Positions 31,551-43,268 of a DNA stretch of 64,000 bases are shown here, one piece after another; the stretch's first letter is position 1; each line of letters begins with the position of its first letter. Source of the stretch: Acholoe squamosa. Its lineage: Eukaryota > Annelida > Polychaeta > Phyllodocida > Polynoidae. The position numbers and the translations under genes are program-made. A model generated the notes under the pieces. That model ran no database searches. It was not told where the DNA came from and was given only the letters and a program-made list of their open reading frames with translations. Location: positions 482,501 through 546,500 of the forward strand of contig OX439047.1 in assembly GCA_949317995.1 (NCBI GenBank). The letters are read 5' to 3'.

Positions 31551-32012
31551 TGTGTGGTGGACCTCACTGACGCGTGGGAGACCTCACTGACGTGTGGGAG
31601 ACCTTACTGACGTGTGGGAGACCTCACTGACGTGTGGGAGACCTCACTGACGTGTGGGAGACCTCTCTGACGTGTGGGAGACCTCACTGACGTGTGGGAG
31701 ACCTCACTGACGTTTGGGAGACCTCACTGACGTTTGGGAGACCTCACTGACGTTTGGGAGACCTCACTGACGTTTTGGGAGACCTCACTGACGTTTTGGG
31801 AGACCTCACTGATATATTAGAGATCTTACTGTTGTGTGAGAGATCTCATTGATGTATGGGAGATCTCACTGATGTGTGGGAGATCTCATTGATGTGTGGG
31901 AGATCTCACTGATGTGTGGGAGATCTCATTGATGTGTGGGGGATCTCACTGGTATGTGGGAGATCTCACTGGTATGTGGGAGATCTCACTGGTATGTGGG
32001 AGATCTCACTGG
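31551..32012 (-). repeat. 20-bp tandem array in the leader of element 1
   Basis: About 23 units form two subfamilies on the plus strand: ACCTCACTGACGTGTGGGAG (31561-31800, about 12 units, many with a TGACGT CRE-like core) and AGATCTCACTGATGTGTGGG (31801-32012, about 11 units). Unit length is exactly 20 bp except two 21-bp units. The location between LTR and gag is that of the Su(Hw) insulator array in Drosophila gypsy. Confidence 0.9.
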
Positions 32013-32218
32013 TGACCTTGGTGGGTATGGTGTCAAGGTCAAGGTCACTGGGTGGGTGGAGTGGGTCTAACTGTGTGTATGCAGTACCAGCTTTAATTTA
32101 CTGTGTGCATGATTGTTCCCAGTTGCGGTACCAGCTTTAACTTACTGTGTGCATGATTGTTTTTAGTTGTGTTACCAGCTTTAAATTTTATGAGCCTGTG
32201 AGATATGGGATCTTAGTA

Positions 32219-32233
32219 GGATGTTCTCCACCA
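32219..32233 (-). promoter_or_regulatory. Candidate tRNA primer binding site of element 1
   Basis: On the minus strand TGGTGGAGAACATCC starts 3 nt after the 5' LTR end. The leading TGG pairs with the CCA end of a tRNA. The tRNA identity cannot be told from here. Confidence 0.6.
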
Positions 32234-32236
32234 CTT

Positions 32237-33586
32237 TGTCATACTAGTGATTGGCATGATCAAGTTGTCATATGAGAAATATCATAAGACTAGTGGTATA
32301 TAGTGTAATTATCTCAAGGCTCTTATAAATAGTGTTATTTCCAGTTGTCACTGGTTTATTCAGCTTTAGGCAACATGTAAGAAATATCAATCATACAGTA
32401 GTTAGTATGTAGGTAATTTGTACATACAGTAAACATACAGTAATTTATAAAGTATAATGTTCAGTTCCACTCCACCTGTGAGGTATTAATAATACAGTGT
32501 CCAGCATACTTCTAGGTGGGTTCCCACACCTAGCTCCTGACCTGCTGCTTAGAGGAATAATGTAATAATGGATAACTTTACCCTCTGGTGGAAGTCTTGA
32601 AGAAGATAGCCTCTGGCCACTAATGGTAGGAAACCAATGCCTGTCTAGCATAGTTTCCCCATAGTGCAGTGGTATAGCAGGTAGCAGGAGATGACTGGAG
32701 ATGTTACCTCTAGAGCGGTTCTTGGTGATGTGTCTTCCTGGAGGTGCAGGCAGGCTATTTGTAGCAAATCTTGGAAAGGCACCTCCAGACTGACTGGAGC
32801 CAGCAGCATCTGCCTAACTCTACAATTGTTTGAGGGGACCCTTTCAAGTGTCACAGGGGGACAAAGGGCCCCCATGGACGCCGCTATGGCCCCCATTGTC
32901 TTGGTCGGTTCTGCATCTTTAGACCCTCATATCTCGGCCGTTTATGCTTGTATAACCGCCATTTTGGGCATGCGCAGAGCTGAATGTGCCAAGATTATAA
33001 TGCCCGCTGGATAGGCGCGTAACTCCCGCCGGTTTGTCTGTAGCTCACTCGGAGGTCGATTCAGTCTCCATGGCGTAACTTCCTTAATACTGGGAGTTCA
33101 GCCTTGATCTTGGGCTCATTCTGACCGTCTAATTATGGGCTTTCCATAGAATTTTTGATATTTGACCTAGGTCGCTCAGGAGCGACGCTAGAGCGACCGG
33201 AAGGTTATGGCGTCGTGCTTATGTAACCCATTGTTCAGTCCTTAGAGTGCTCAGACACTCATGACGGCGTCAGCGGTGCTCAGGCACCCGTGACGGCCGG
33301 TTGCATTCACTTACAGGTTATTAATTTGTGCATTGAACCATGAGGTCGCACACTGAGACCCTCATTTTTATTATATTGTGCAGTGAACCATTAGGTCGGA
33401 CCTTTTGATGTCATAAACTCAGTCTAACTGACTGTGGCTGGTGTGCAGTGGGGCATGAACGCTCTTATACAAGGTTTGAGCGCTCTTATAGCTCTTAGAA
33501 CCAACCTATGTATTAATTTCATAGATATTTCTTTGATTAATACAAAATATGTTAGAATTTATGGAACAATAAAATGGTATATCATA
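32237..33586 (-). repeat. 5' LTR of element 1
   Basis: 1350 bp, identical by eye to the left LTR except G at 33473 and the absence of the SINE. It starts TATGATATACC and ends GTATGACA on the minus strand. It holds the promoter and poly(A) signals described for the 3' LTR. The flanking GGAC at 33587-33590 is the target duplication. Confidence 0.95.
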
Positions 33587-33590
33587 GGAC

Positions 33591-34392
33591 CTTCCCCTAC
33601 AAACTCCGCCAGCACCTTGGCACCATGCCAGCCTCCCTCCCTGGGCACTGATCATCTCCCTTTACAGTCACCATTTTGGTATTTTCTCGCCATGGCTGGC
33701 AGAAATGATTTGTTTAGGCCTTGAAGAGGTGCCTATACTATCACTGTATAGAATGGGACAGCTCAAATCGCTTTTACTAACCTGTTATTAACCCATGTAC
33801 TCCTCTCTCCCTAGCCATCCGCCATTTTCATACTGTCTCCATCTCTTTGTCAGCAGTTCTGTTTACAGTATCAATCTCTAAATCATAGACAGCTTGCACA
33901 AACTCTCGTGATTTCTTGCAATATGCACCAGATACTTTAAAATGTCTTAAAAGAACGTCTTATCAGGACTTTACTACCATTTTTCCCAAAATAATACACT
34001 GTTTTGCAAAGAAATATCAGGATTAAATGGTGTGCCAACATGTTCCCTTCATTTCCACATAATTAGAATAGAGGATGGTTGAGATTTATTACTTTTAAGG
34101 CGGATTGTAAAAACAATACATCAAGCTCCCCTATATGTGTGTCATGGCTTTTTGGGCGCTACCAGAAACGTGGCTGCCCGCGTTAATAATACTTCAGGCT
34201 AGTAGACTAGCCAGGACTGCAGTGTGCATCATGTTGATCATACCAAGTCAATATAGGCACTACAGATGGGTCAGCATGTGCAATAATGGACTTATGGTGA
34301 AAAGACTCTCTGGGCTACATTCATTAACAGGAAAAACCAATCAGTACATATAATGTGTTAATGCATTGATCCCCTTGCATCAATTCACACTT
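33591..34392. other. Intron segment between element 1 and the satellite element
   Basis: Intronic sequence of the CUB-CCP gene. About 34095-34175 matches 14560-14640 in reverse complement (ATCAAGCTCCCCTAT and TTTTTGGGCG blocks), so a dispersed repeat lies here. The rest shows nothing I recognise. Confidence 0.5.
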
Positions 34393-37300
34393 CCATAAAT
34401 TCTTTCGTATAAGCCGCAGCTTGCAATAGAACCCAAATGAAAATGAGACTAATCTCATGACGAAAGTCAGGGTGCGGCTTATAGGGGGCTGTCTTACCCT
34501 GTATAACAGTACTAAAACATCAATTTTCAGCCCTCACTCGCAGCATATAACTTCCTCTCTAACTCAGGGTGTGGCTTATAGGGGGCTACCTTACCCTATA
34601 TAACAGTACTAAAACATCAATTTTCAGCCCTCACTCGCAGCATATAACTTCCTCTCTAACTCAGGGTGCGGCTTATAGGGGGCTCTTACCCTATATAGCA
34701 GTACTAAAACATCAAATTTCAGCCCTTAGTTGCAGCCTATAACTTCCTCTCCAACTCAGGGTGCGGCTTATAGGGGGTCATTTTACCCTATATAACAGTA
34801 CTAAAACATCAATTTTCAGCCCTTACTTGCAGCCTATAACTTCCTCTCTAACTCAGGGTGTGGCTTATAGGGGTCATTTTACCCTATATAACAGTACTAA
34901 AACATCAATTTTCAGCCCTTACTTGCAGCCTATAACTTCCTCTCTAACTCAGGGTGTGGCATATAGGGGTCATTTTACCCTATATAACAGTACTAAAACA
35001 TCAATTTCCAGCCCTTAGGTGCCTATAACTTCCTCTCTAACTCAGGGTGCGGCTTATAGGAGGTCATTTTACCCTATATAACAGTACTAAAACATCAATT
35101 TTCAGCCCTTACTTGCAGCCTATAACTTCCTCTCTAACTCAGGGTGTGGCTTATAGGGGGTCATTTTACCCTATATAACAGTACTAAAACATCAATTTTC
35201 AGCCCTAAGGTGCCTATAACTTCCTCTCTAACTCAGGGTGCGGCTTATAGGGGGTCATTTTACCCTATATAACAGTACTAAAACATCAATTTCCAGCCCT
35301 TACTTGCAGCCTATAACTTCCTCTCTAACTCAGGGTGTGGCTTATAGGGGGTCATTTTACCCTATATAACAGTACTAAAACATCAATTTTCAGCCCTCAC
35401 TTGCAGCCTATAACTTCCTCTCTAACTCAGGGTGCGGCTTATAGGGGGCTGTCTTACCCTATATAACAGTACTAAAACATCAATTTCCAGCCCTTAGGTG
35501 CAGCCTATAACTTCCTCTCTAACTCAGGGTGTGGCTTATAGGGGTCATTTTACCCTATATAACAGTACTAAAACATCAATTTTCAGCCCTTAGGTGCCTA
35601 TAACTTCCTCTCTAACTCAGGGTGCGGCTTATAGGGGGTCATTTTACCCTATATAACAGTACTAAAACATCAATTTCCAGCCCTTACTTGCAGCCTATAA
35701 CTTCCTCTCTAGCTCAGGGTGTGGCTTTTAGGGGGTCATTTTACCCTATATAACAGTACTAAAACATCAATTTTCAGCCCTTACTCGCTGCCTATAACTT
35801 CCTCTCTAACTCAGGGTGCGGCTTATAGGGGGCTCTTACCCTATATAGCAGTACTAAAACATCAATTTTCAGCCCTTACTTGCAGCCTATAACTTCCTCT
35901 CTAACTCAGGGTGCGGCTTATAGGGGGTCATTTTACCCTATATAACAGTACTAAAACATCAATTTTCAGCCCTCACTTGCAGCCTATAACTTCCTCTCTA
36001 ACTCAGGGTGTGGCTTATAGGGGGTCATTTTACCCTATATAACAGTACTAAAACATCAATTTTCAGCCCTTACTTGCAGCCTATAACTTCCTCTCTAACT
36101 CAGGGTGTGGCTTATAGGGGTCATTTTACCCTATATAACAGTACTAAAACATCAATTTTCAGCCCTCACTTGCAGCCTATAACTTCCTCTCTAACTCAGG
36201 GTGTGGCTTATAGGGGGTCATTTTACCCTATATAACAGTACTAAAACATCAATTTTCAGCCCTTACTTGCAGCCTATAACTTCCTCTCTAACTCAGGGTG
36301 TGGCTTATAGGGGTCATTTTACCCTATATAACAGTACTAAAACATCAATTTTCAGCCCTTACCTGCAGCCTATAACTTCCTCTCTAACTCAGGGTGCGGC
36401 TTATAGGGGGTCATTTTACCCTATATAACAGTACTAAAACATCAATTTTCAACCCTTACTTGCAGCCTATAACTTCCTCTCTAACTCAGGGTGTGGCTTA
36501 TAGGGGGTCATTTTACCCTATATAACAGTACTAAAACATCAATTTTCAGCCCTCACTTGCAGCCTATAACTTCCTCTCTAACTCAGGGTGCGGCTTATAG
36601 GGGGCTGTCTTACCCTATATAACAGTACTAAAACATCAATTTCCAGCCCTTAGGTGCAGCCTATAACTTCCTCTCTAACTCAGGGTGTGGCTTATAGGGG
36701 TCATTTTACCCTATATAACAGCACTAAAACATCAATTTTCAGCCCTTAGGTGCCTATAACTTCCTCTCTAACTCAGGGTGCGGCTTATAGGGGGTCATTT
36801 TACCCTATATAACAGTACTAAAACATCAATTTTCAGCCCTTACTTGCAGCCTATAACTTCCTCTCTAGCTCAGGGTGTGGCTTATAGGGGGTCATTTTAC
36901 CCTATATAACAGTACTAAAACATCAATTTTCAGCCCTTACTTGCAGCCTATAACTTCCTCTCTAACTCAGGGTGTGGCTTATAGGGGGTCATTTTACCCT
37001 ATATAACAGTACTAAAACATCAATTTTCAGCCCTTACTTGCAGCCTATAACTTCCTCTCTAACTCAGGGTGTGGCTTATAGGGGTCATTTTACCCTATAT
37101 AACAGTACTAAAACATCAATTTTCAGCCCTTACCTGCAGCCTATAACTTCCTCTCTAACTCAGGGTGCGGCTTATAGGGGGTCATTTTACCCTATATAAC
37201 AGTACTAAAACATCAATTTTCAACCCTCACTCGCTGCCTATAACTTCCTCTCTAACTCAGGGTGTGGCTTATAGGGGTCATTTTACCCTATATAACAGTA

Positions 37301-39809
37301 CTAAAACATCAATTTTCAGCCCTAAGGTGCCTATAACTTCCTCTCTAACTCAGGGTGCGGCTTATAGGGGGCTGTCTTACCCTATATAACAGTACTAAAA
37401 CATCAATTTCCAGCCCTTAGGTGCAGCCAATAACTTCCTCTCTAACTCAGGGTGTGGCTTATAGGGGTCATTTTACCCTATATAACAGCACTAAAACATC
37501 AATTTTCAGCCCTTAGGTGCCTATAACTTCCTCTCTAACTCAGGGTGCGGCTTATAGGGGGTCATTTTACCCTATATAACAGTACTAAAACATCAATTTT
37601 CAGCCCTTACTTGCAGCCTATAACTTCCTCTCTAGCTCAGGGTGTGGCTTATAGGGGGTCATTTTACCCTATATAACAGTACTAAAACATCAATTTTCAG
37701 CCCTTACTTGCAGCCTATAACTTCCTCTCTAACTCAGGGTGTGGCTTATAGGGGGTCATTTTACCCTATATAACAGTACTAAAACATCAATTTTCAGCCC
37801 TCACTTGCAGCCTATAACTTCCTCTCTAACTCAGGGTGCGGCTTATAGGGGGCTGTCTTACCCTATATAACAGTACTAAAACATCAATTTTCAGCCCTCA
37901 CTTGCAGCCTATAACTTCCTCTCTAACTCAGGGTGCGGCTTATAGGAGGTCATTTTACCCTATATAGCAGTACTAAAACATCAATTTCCAGCCCTTACTT
38001 GCAGCCTATAACTTCCTCTCTAGCTCAGGGTGTGGCTTATAGGGGGTCATTTTACCCTATATAACAGTACTAAAACATCAATTTTCAGCCCTTACTCGCT
38101 GCCTATAACTTCCTCTCTAACTCAGGGTGCGGCTTATAGGGGGCTCTTACCCTATATAGCAGTACTAAAACATCAATTTTCAGCCCTTACTTGCAGCATA
38201 TAACTTCCTCTCTAACTCAGGGTGCGGCGTATAGGGGGTCATTTTACCCTATATAACAGTACTAAAACATCAATTTTCAGCCCTCACTTGCAGCCTATAA
38301 CTTCCTCTCTAACTCAGGGTGTGGCTTATAGGGGTCATTTTACCCTATATAACAGTACTAAAACATCAATTTTCAGCCCTTACCTGCAGCCTATAACTTC
38401 CTCTCTAACTCAGGGTGCGGCTTATAGGGGGTCATTTTACCCTATATAACAGTACTAAAACATCAATTTTCAACCCTCACTCGCTGCCTATAACTTCCTC
38501 TCTAACTCAGGGTGTGGCTTATAGGGGGCTCTTACCCTATATAGCAGTACTAAAACATCAATTTTCAGCCCTCACTTGCAGCCTATAACTTCCTCTCTAA
38601 CTCAGGGTGCGGCTTATAGGGGGTCATTCTACCCTATATAACAGTACTTAAACATCAATTTTCAGCCCTTACCTGCAGCCTATAACTTCCTCTCTAACTC
38701 AGGGTGCGGCTTATAGGGGGCTCTTACCCTATATAACAGTACTAAAACATCAATTTCCAGCCCTTACTTGCTGCCTATAACTTCCTCTCTAACTCAGGGT
38801 GTGGCTTATAGGGGGTCATTTTACCCTATATAACAGTACTAAAACATCAATTTTCAGCCCTTACCTGCAGCCTATAACTTCCTCTCTAACTCAGGGTGTG
38901 GCTTATAGGGGGCTCTTACCCTATATAGCAGTACTAAAACATCAATTTTCAGCCCTTACTCGCTGCCTATAACTTCCTCTCTAACTCAGGGTGCGGCTTA
39001 TAGGGGGCTGTCTTACCCTATATAACAGTACTAAAACATCAATTTCCAGCCCTCACTCGCTGCCTATAACTTCCTCTCTAACTCAGGGTGCGGCTTATAG
39101 GGGGTTATTTTACCCTATATAACAGTACTAAAACATCAATTTCCAGCCCTTACTTGCAGCCTATAACTTCCTCTCTAACTCAGGGTGTGGCTTATAGGGG
39201 TCATTTTACCCTATATAACAGTACTAAAACATCAATTTTCAGCCCTTAGGTGCAGCCTATAACTTCCTCTCTAACTCAGGGTGTGGCTTATAGGGGGTCA
39301 TTTTACCCTATATAACAGTACTAAAACATCAATTTTCAACCCTCACTCGCTGCCTATAACTTCCTCTCTAACTCAGGGTGCGGCTTATAGGGGGTCATTT
39401 TACCCTATATAACAGTACTAAAACATCAATTTCCAGCCCTCACTTGCAGCCTATAACTTCCTCTCTAACTCAGGGTGTGGCTTATAGGGGGCTGTCTTAC
39501 CCTATATAACAGTACTAAAACATCAATTTTCAGCCCTTACCTGCAGCCTATAACTTCCTCTCTAGCTCAGGGTGCGGCTTATAGGGGGCTGTCTTACCCT
39601 ATATAGCAGTAATAAAACATCAATTTCCACCCTTACTTGCAGCATATAACTTCTTCTCTAACTCAGGGTGCGGCTTATAGGGGGCTGTCTTACCCTATAT
39701 AGCAGTACTAAAACATCAATTTTCAGCCCTCACTCGCTGCCTATAACTTCCTCTCTAACTCAGGGTGTGGCTTATACGGGGAATGTGGCTTATATGAGAG
39801 AATTTATGG
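34393..39809. mobile_element. Inverted-repeat element with an internal 97-bp satellite (about 56 units)
   Basis: The ends are inverted repeats: CCATAAATTCTTTCGTATAA at 34393 and, reversed, CCATAAATTCTCTCATATAA at 39809. Between them, units of 88-97 bp run head to tail (CTCAGGGTGCGGCTTATAGG, TTACCCTATATAACAGTACT, AAACATCAATTTTCAGCCC, TATAACTTCCTCTCTAA). The unit itself contains the GCGGCTTATA motif of the terminus. Fragments of the same family occur at 11050-11100, 40110-40160 and 40590-40690. Short open frames inside are periodicity artefacts. Confidence 0.85.
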
Positions 39810-39884
39810 TACAAGCTGTTTTCTTTTATCCCACTTCCAAGGAATTACAATATTTCTTATATCTTATTTACTATGCATACTTAC

Positions 39885-40082
39885 ACAGACACAGGATTGG
39901 TTTTCCACTCATCGTCCCGTTCTCCCCACACACTCTACGCGGGTGTCCTGAGGTGGCCATGAATCCCTCGGCACACGTGGAGAGCACGCTCTCCCCTGGG
40001 GAGATAATGATGACACCATCCTTGTTCTCATCAGGGGAGCTCCATAACACGTTGGATGCACTCTCAGTGGGTGAGCACGTCC
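39885..40082 (-). CDS. CUB-CCP receptor, CCP domain 1 exon
   Basis: A 198-nt phase 1-1 exon (acceptor TTTCATTTGCAG, donor GTAAGT). It encodes one sushi module with cysteines in RTCSPTES, LSTCAEGF, RRVCGENG and PILCLC. The segment DENKDGVIIISPGES matches the same position in CCP5 (DGNDDGVDLVSYGE). It follows the third CUB domain in frame and, across the 22.6-kb intron, is in phase with CCP2. Confidence 0.8.
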
Positions 40083-40815
40083 CTGCAAATGAAAGAATAC
40101 TACAGTAATTTTTTTCGTATTAGCCATAACCTTGTATAAGCCGCATCCCCGACTTTAGGATAAGCTATAATACATAACCAAGGCTTGAAAATTAGCAATT
40201 TACTCCTTTTTTATAGTATAATACTAGTGGCTTTGCCACTAGAGTTTGAAGCAGTAGCCCTAGTGTAAATATATGCAATTTCACGGCAAACTGTGGCTTG
40301 TGTTCATGGCAAAGTGTGGCCTTTGTTCATGGCAGAGTGTGGCCTTTGTTCATGGCAAAGTGTGGCCTTTGTTCATGGCAAAGTGTGGCCTTTGTTCACG
40401 GCCACCTCCATATTTTGGAACCTCAAAACATTAACTACCGGTAAGAGTAAATCGAGTTAACTCAGACTTTCCTAACTGCTTCATAGGCTGAAAATTTTGC
40501 TTCATCTGGTACCTCAAGAGTACTGTAGGCTGATGCAGTCAATAAATCAAAATTTTGTAACCAGCGAACCAATAATGCCTTTTTTAATGGAAAATAACCT
40601 TGTATAAGCCGCCGCATTGACTTTGGGCTATGCCTCATTTTTGTTTGGTTTCTGGTATTAGGGGAGGCGTGAGAGAATACGGTAAGTCATAATTCACATG
40701 GACCTCACAAAGTCCCATGAGAATTTCAGACTGTCCCTAAATGATCTCACAGTACCTTTTAACGCCCTCTTGCTGGGGACTGCCCCTTAAGCCCTCAGTC
40801 TGAAGTTATACTCAC
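40083..40815. other. Intron with short repeats
   Basis: Contains two fragments of the GTATAAGCCGC repeat family (40110-40160 and 40590-40690) and five 22-bp units of GTTCATGGCAAAGTGTGGCC at about 40290-40402. No gene feature is seen. Confidence 0.65.
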
Positions 40816-41051
40816 TAGAATATCTCAGTGTGAAACCCTTCCCCTGCGTGTACTCGTTACTCAGACTCTCTGTAGCGAAGAAGACCTCCAATTGGTGGTG
40901 GTGTGGCATGATGACTGGTGGAGGGGCTGACCGACCGTTACAGTAAACACGGACCCCGGAGGCTGACCTGTCTCCTCCCTCACGTAGCACTACAATGTCA
41001 CGACTACAGCTACCCTCTGTGTAACGTGACGTCACATCAAACGTCACAAAC
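40816..41051 (-). CDS. CUB-CCP receptor, CUB domain 3, second exon
   Basis: A 236-nt exon with acceptor TTGATTCCCCCAG and donor GTGAGT. It completes the Lys codon split from the exon at 45894-46050 and continues FVTFDVTSRY, then CSRDIVVLREGG, VRVYCNG and GKGFTLRYS. This is the C-terminal half of a CUB beta-sandwich (Cys3-Cys4 pair and the closing G-F-x-L-x-Y-S strand). A LINE fragment starts only about 25 bp upstream of the acceptor. Confidence 0.85.
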
Positions 41052-41450
41052 CTGGGGGAATCAAGGGTAGATGTATACATACATACGGTACATATGGGTA
41101 GAAGGCATCATTAGTCCTCTACACAAGAAAGGTGACACAGGCAATCCTGATAATTATAGGAAAATTACTATTATGAACAGCACCTGTGAATTGTTTGAAA
41201 TCGTCATCAATAATAGACGTAAGTTCAATAATGCTATGGTAAACCAGAATGATCCACTACAAAATGGATTTGTTAAAGACAGGCAGACATCTGATAATGT
41301 ATTTATACTCTACACAGCTGTCAAGACAGTGCAAGCTGAGTGTAAGCCCTTATATTGTTGCTTTATCAATTTCACTAAAGCTTTCGACTAAAGTAATAGA
41401 AGAGCTGTTTTCTACAAGCTCATGTGTAGCAAGGTCAAAGGGAAGTCATT

Positions 41451-42463
41451 AACTCGGAAAGTTTACTTTTCCGAGTTTTTAGAGACAGGTGGGGGCAGGG
41501 TGACACTTTAAGAACTAAATTGCCTGTTTCAGAGATGGGACTGTTCCCTTCAACCTCAAATAACATGAAAATGCTTAAATATGAAGCAAAATGAAACCTG
41601 TCATGAAATAGTGTACATATTCAGGAACATAGAGGTGTAATTGTTACCTGTTATCTGGTTCTTATCTTTCTGATATTAAGGTTTTAAAAAAGTAGGTCAT
41701 CTCAAAATGGGAGCAACATCCTTTGTGCTCTCAATGCTTTTCTATTGAGGTGTCAGCTTAGGGTGTCAGGTTTCCCGCCGTTTTTAAACAGGGTGATGGT
41801 CTCATTGTTCATTATTTAGCAGGGGGAACTGAGGTGTTTCCAGCTAGGGGGTAATGGGAAATGAATATTCTATACCATAGTGTTTTCTTCTTGGTTTATT
41901 CTACTTGAATATAGCAGCATATAACTGTGTATAATAGCATTACTCTAACACATAATATTACATGCATATATAGCGATAGATAAGATATTTTGAAAGGGGA
42001 GAGATATTCTGATACTTGGTCCACCTATGTTAAGTACATCCTGTGTCCTACCCTGATAAAATATGAGCCAGCTACAACCCTTCAGTCTGCCTAGTTCACT
42101 CATTTCTCACTAGGAGCCACCACCTCTATAGAACAGTGCTGATGTCAGCTACATCCTGTCACCCACTGTGGCTCATTATTTAGCAGGGAGGACTGAGGTG
42201 TTTTTCATGAATGGGCACATTATCACTCTTATTGTTAACTTTTTTATAGGGGGCAGAGAAGTGTTTGACACTGTCACAACACTTCCACCTGACTCCCGAC
42301 ATCACAAAATTTTCGATATTTTGCTGTTTGGGATTTAACCTCTTGGTGAAGGTTTGGTAATTTTATGATTCCTTTTCAGGCCTCAGTTATTATTTAAGCA
42401 CTTGTCAGAGTTATGTGCAATTCAAATCGCTTCACCCCTCGTTGGTATGAACCTTTCCGAGTT
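41451..42463. mobile_element. Possible inverted-repeat insertion inside the LINE
   Basis: The LINE frame is interrupted here. AACTCGGAAAG at 41451 and CTTTCCGAGTT near 42453-42463 are inverted copies and could be the element ends. A block around TTATTTAGCAGGG and GACTGAGGTGTTT occurs twice inside. There is no coding region and the limits are tentative. Confidence 0.35.
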
Positions 42464-42572
42464 ACCTGCAATATAAATTGCTTCAACACTCGTTACAAAT
42501 CCTTATGAATTTGTATGAGAAATCCCATTCTAAAGTGTGAGTAAACTCTATCTTAAGTGAGGACATAGATAG

Positions 42573-42801
42573 TACCGTAATCTCCCACGTATAAGGCACA
42601 CCCCCAACTAAGGGAGGCCTGTCCCACGTATAAGGCGCACCTCTAAGGGCAGATTTTCGTTAATTTAGTACTGTTCTATAGTAAAAATACCCCCCCTATA
42701 AGGCGCACCCCAAACTCAAGGCAATGTCCCTCCCACGTATAAGACTCAGCAGCATTTTGTTTGGCGTATAAGACGCGCCTTATACGCGGGAGATTATGGT
42801 A
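42573..42801. mobile_element. MITE, family with TACCGTAATCTCCC termini, copy 1
   Basis: Terminal inverted repeats are TACCGTAATCTCCCACGTAT on the left and, reversed, TACCATAATCTCCCGCGTAT on the right, with AAGGC following. At 229 bp it is non-coding, and it lies immediately before the resumed LINE frame. Other copies are at 49666-49960 and 51545-51781. Confidence 0.85.
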
Positions 42802-43063
42802 CATATGGTGTACTACAAGGAGGATTCCTGAGCCCAAAGTTGTTTAACACCTTCTTAGCAGATATTAATGAATACCTGGTTGCTGAGAGTGGAGTAAACA
42901 TAAATGGTTCAGCCATTGCATATCTTCTGTATGCAGATGACCTGGTGTTACTTGCTACCTCATCAGAGGAACTTCAAAAACATTGACAGGTTATTTCAAT
43001 ATTGCAAAAACTGGCATTTAATAGTCAACATGGTCAAGTCAACGAGATAAAGGCTGGAAGCCA

Positions 43064-43268
43064 TCTGTTTTAAGATGGGTTTATCTGCTCAGTGAGAAAC
43101 TCATGTGGACGACGACATGACCGGAACAACAGTTGTTTTAATAACGGAAATGCGGAAGTACGGTTACGCGTAGGTCGGGCAACCCATTACAACACTACAG
43201 CAGTAGTACATAACTCTAACACCAGCGGCAGCACTGCGCGGTAGACGCGAGTGACGCGGTTCTTACAA
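43064..43268 (+). repeat. 205-bp dispersed repeat inside the LINE (copy 1)
   Basis: Nearly the reverse complement of 47745-47955. Shared blocks include AAACTCATGTGGACGACGAC, CGGTTACGCGTAGGTCGGGC and CATTACAACACTACAGCAGT. It interrupts the LINE and is therefore an insertion. It is non-coding with no recognised ends. Confidence 0.7.

Larger units (their letters stand above)
31182..32236 (-). other. 5' leader of element 1
   Basis: The 1.06 kb between the 5' LTR and gag holds the primer site at the LTR edge and a 20-bp tandem array at 31551-32012. No coding frame is convincing. Packaging and splice-donor signals would be expected here but I cannot place them. Confidence 0.7.
17410..33586 (-). 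mobile_element. Env-bearing Ty3/gypsy-type LTR retroelement (element 1), full length
   Basis: The element is on the minus strand: 5' LTR (32237-33586), primer site, leader array, gag, pol, env, antisense ORF region, polypurine tract, 3' LTR (17410-18943). The 4-bp target duplication GGAC (plus strand) flanks it at 17406-17409 and 33587-33590. Aligned LTRs differ by eye at one base (18830 A versus 33473 G), apart from a 184-bp SINE insertion in the left copy, so the insertion is very recent. Gag, Pol and Env frames are all open. The pol order (protease, RT, RNase H, integrase) places it in Ty3/gypsy. It lies in the sense direction within an intron of the CUB-CCP gene. Confidence 0.95.

Noticed and set aside
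34761-40108. Frames of 72-146 codons in the satellite element
   Set aside because: Repeat-periodicity artefacts. The 146-codon frame at 39668-40108 ends as antisense of a CCP exon.
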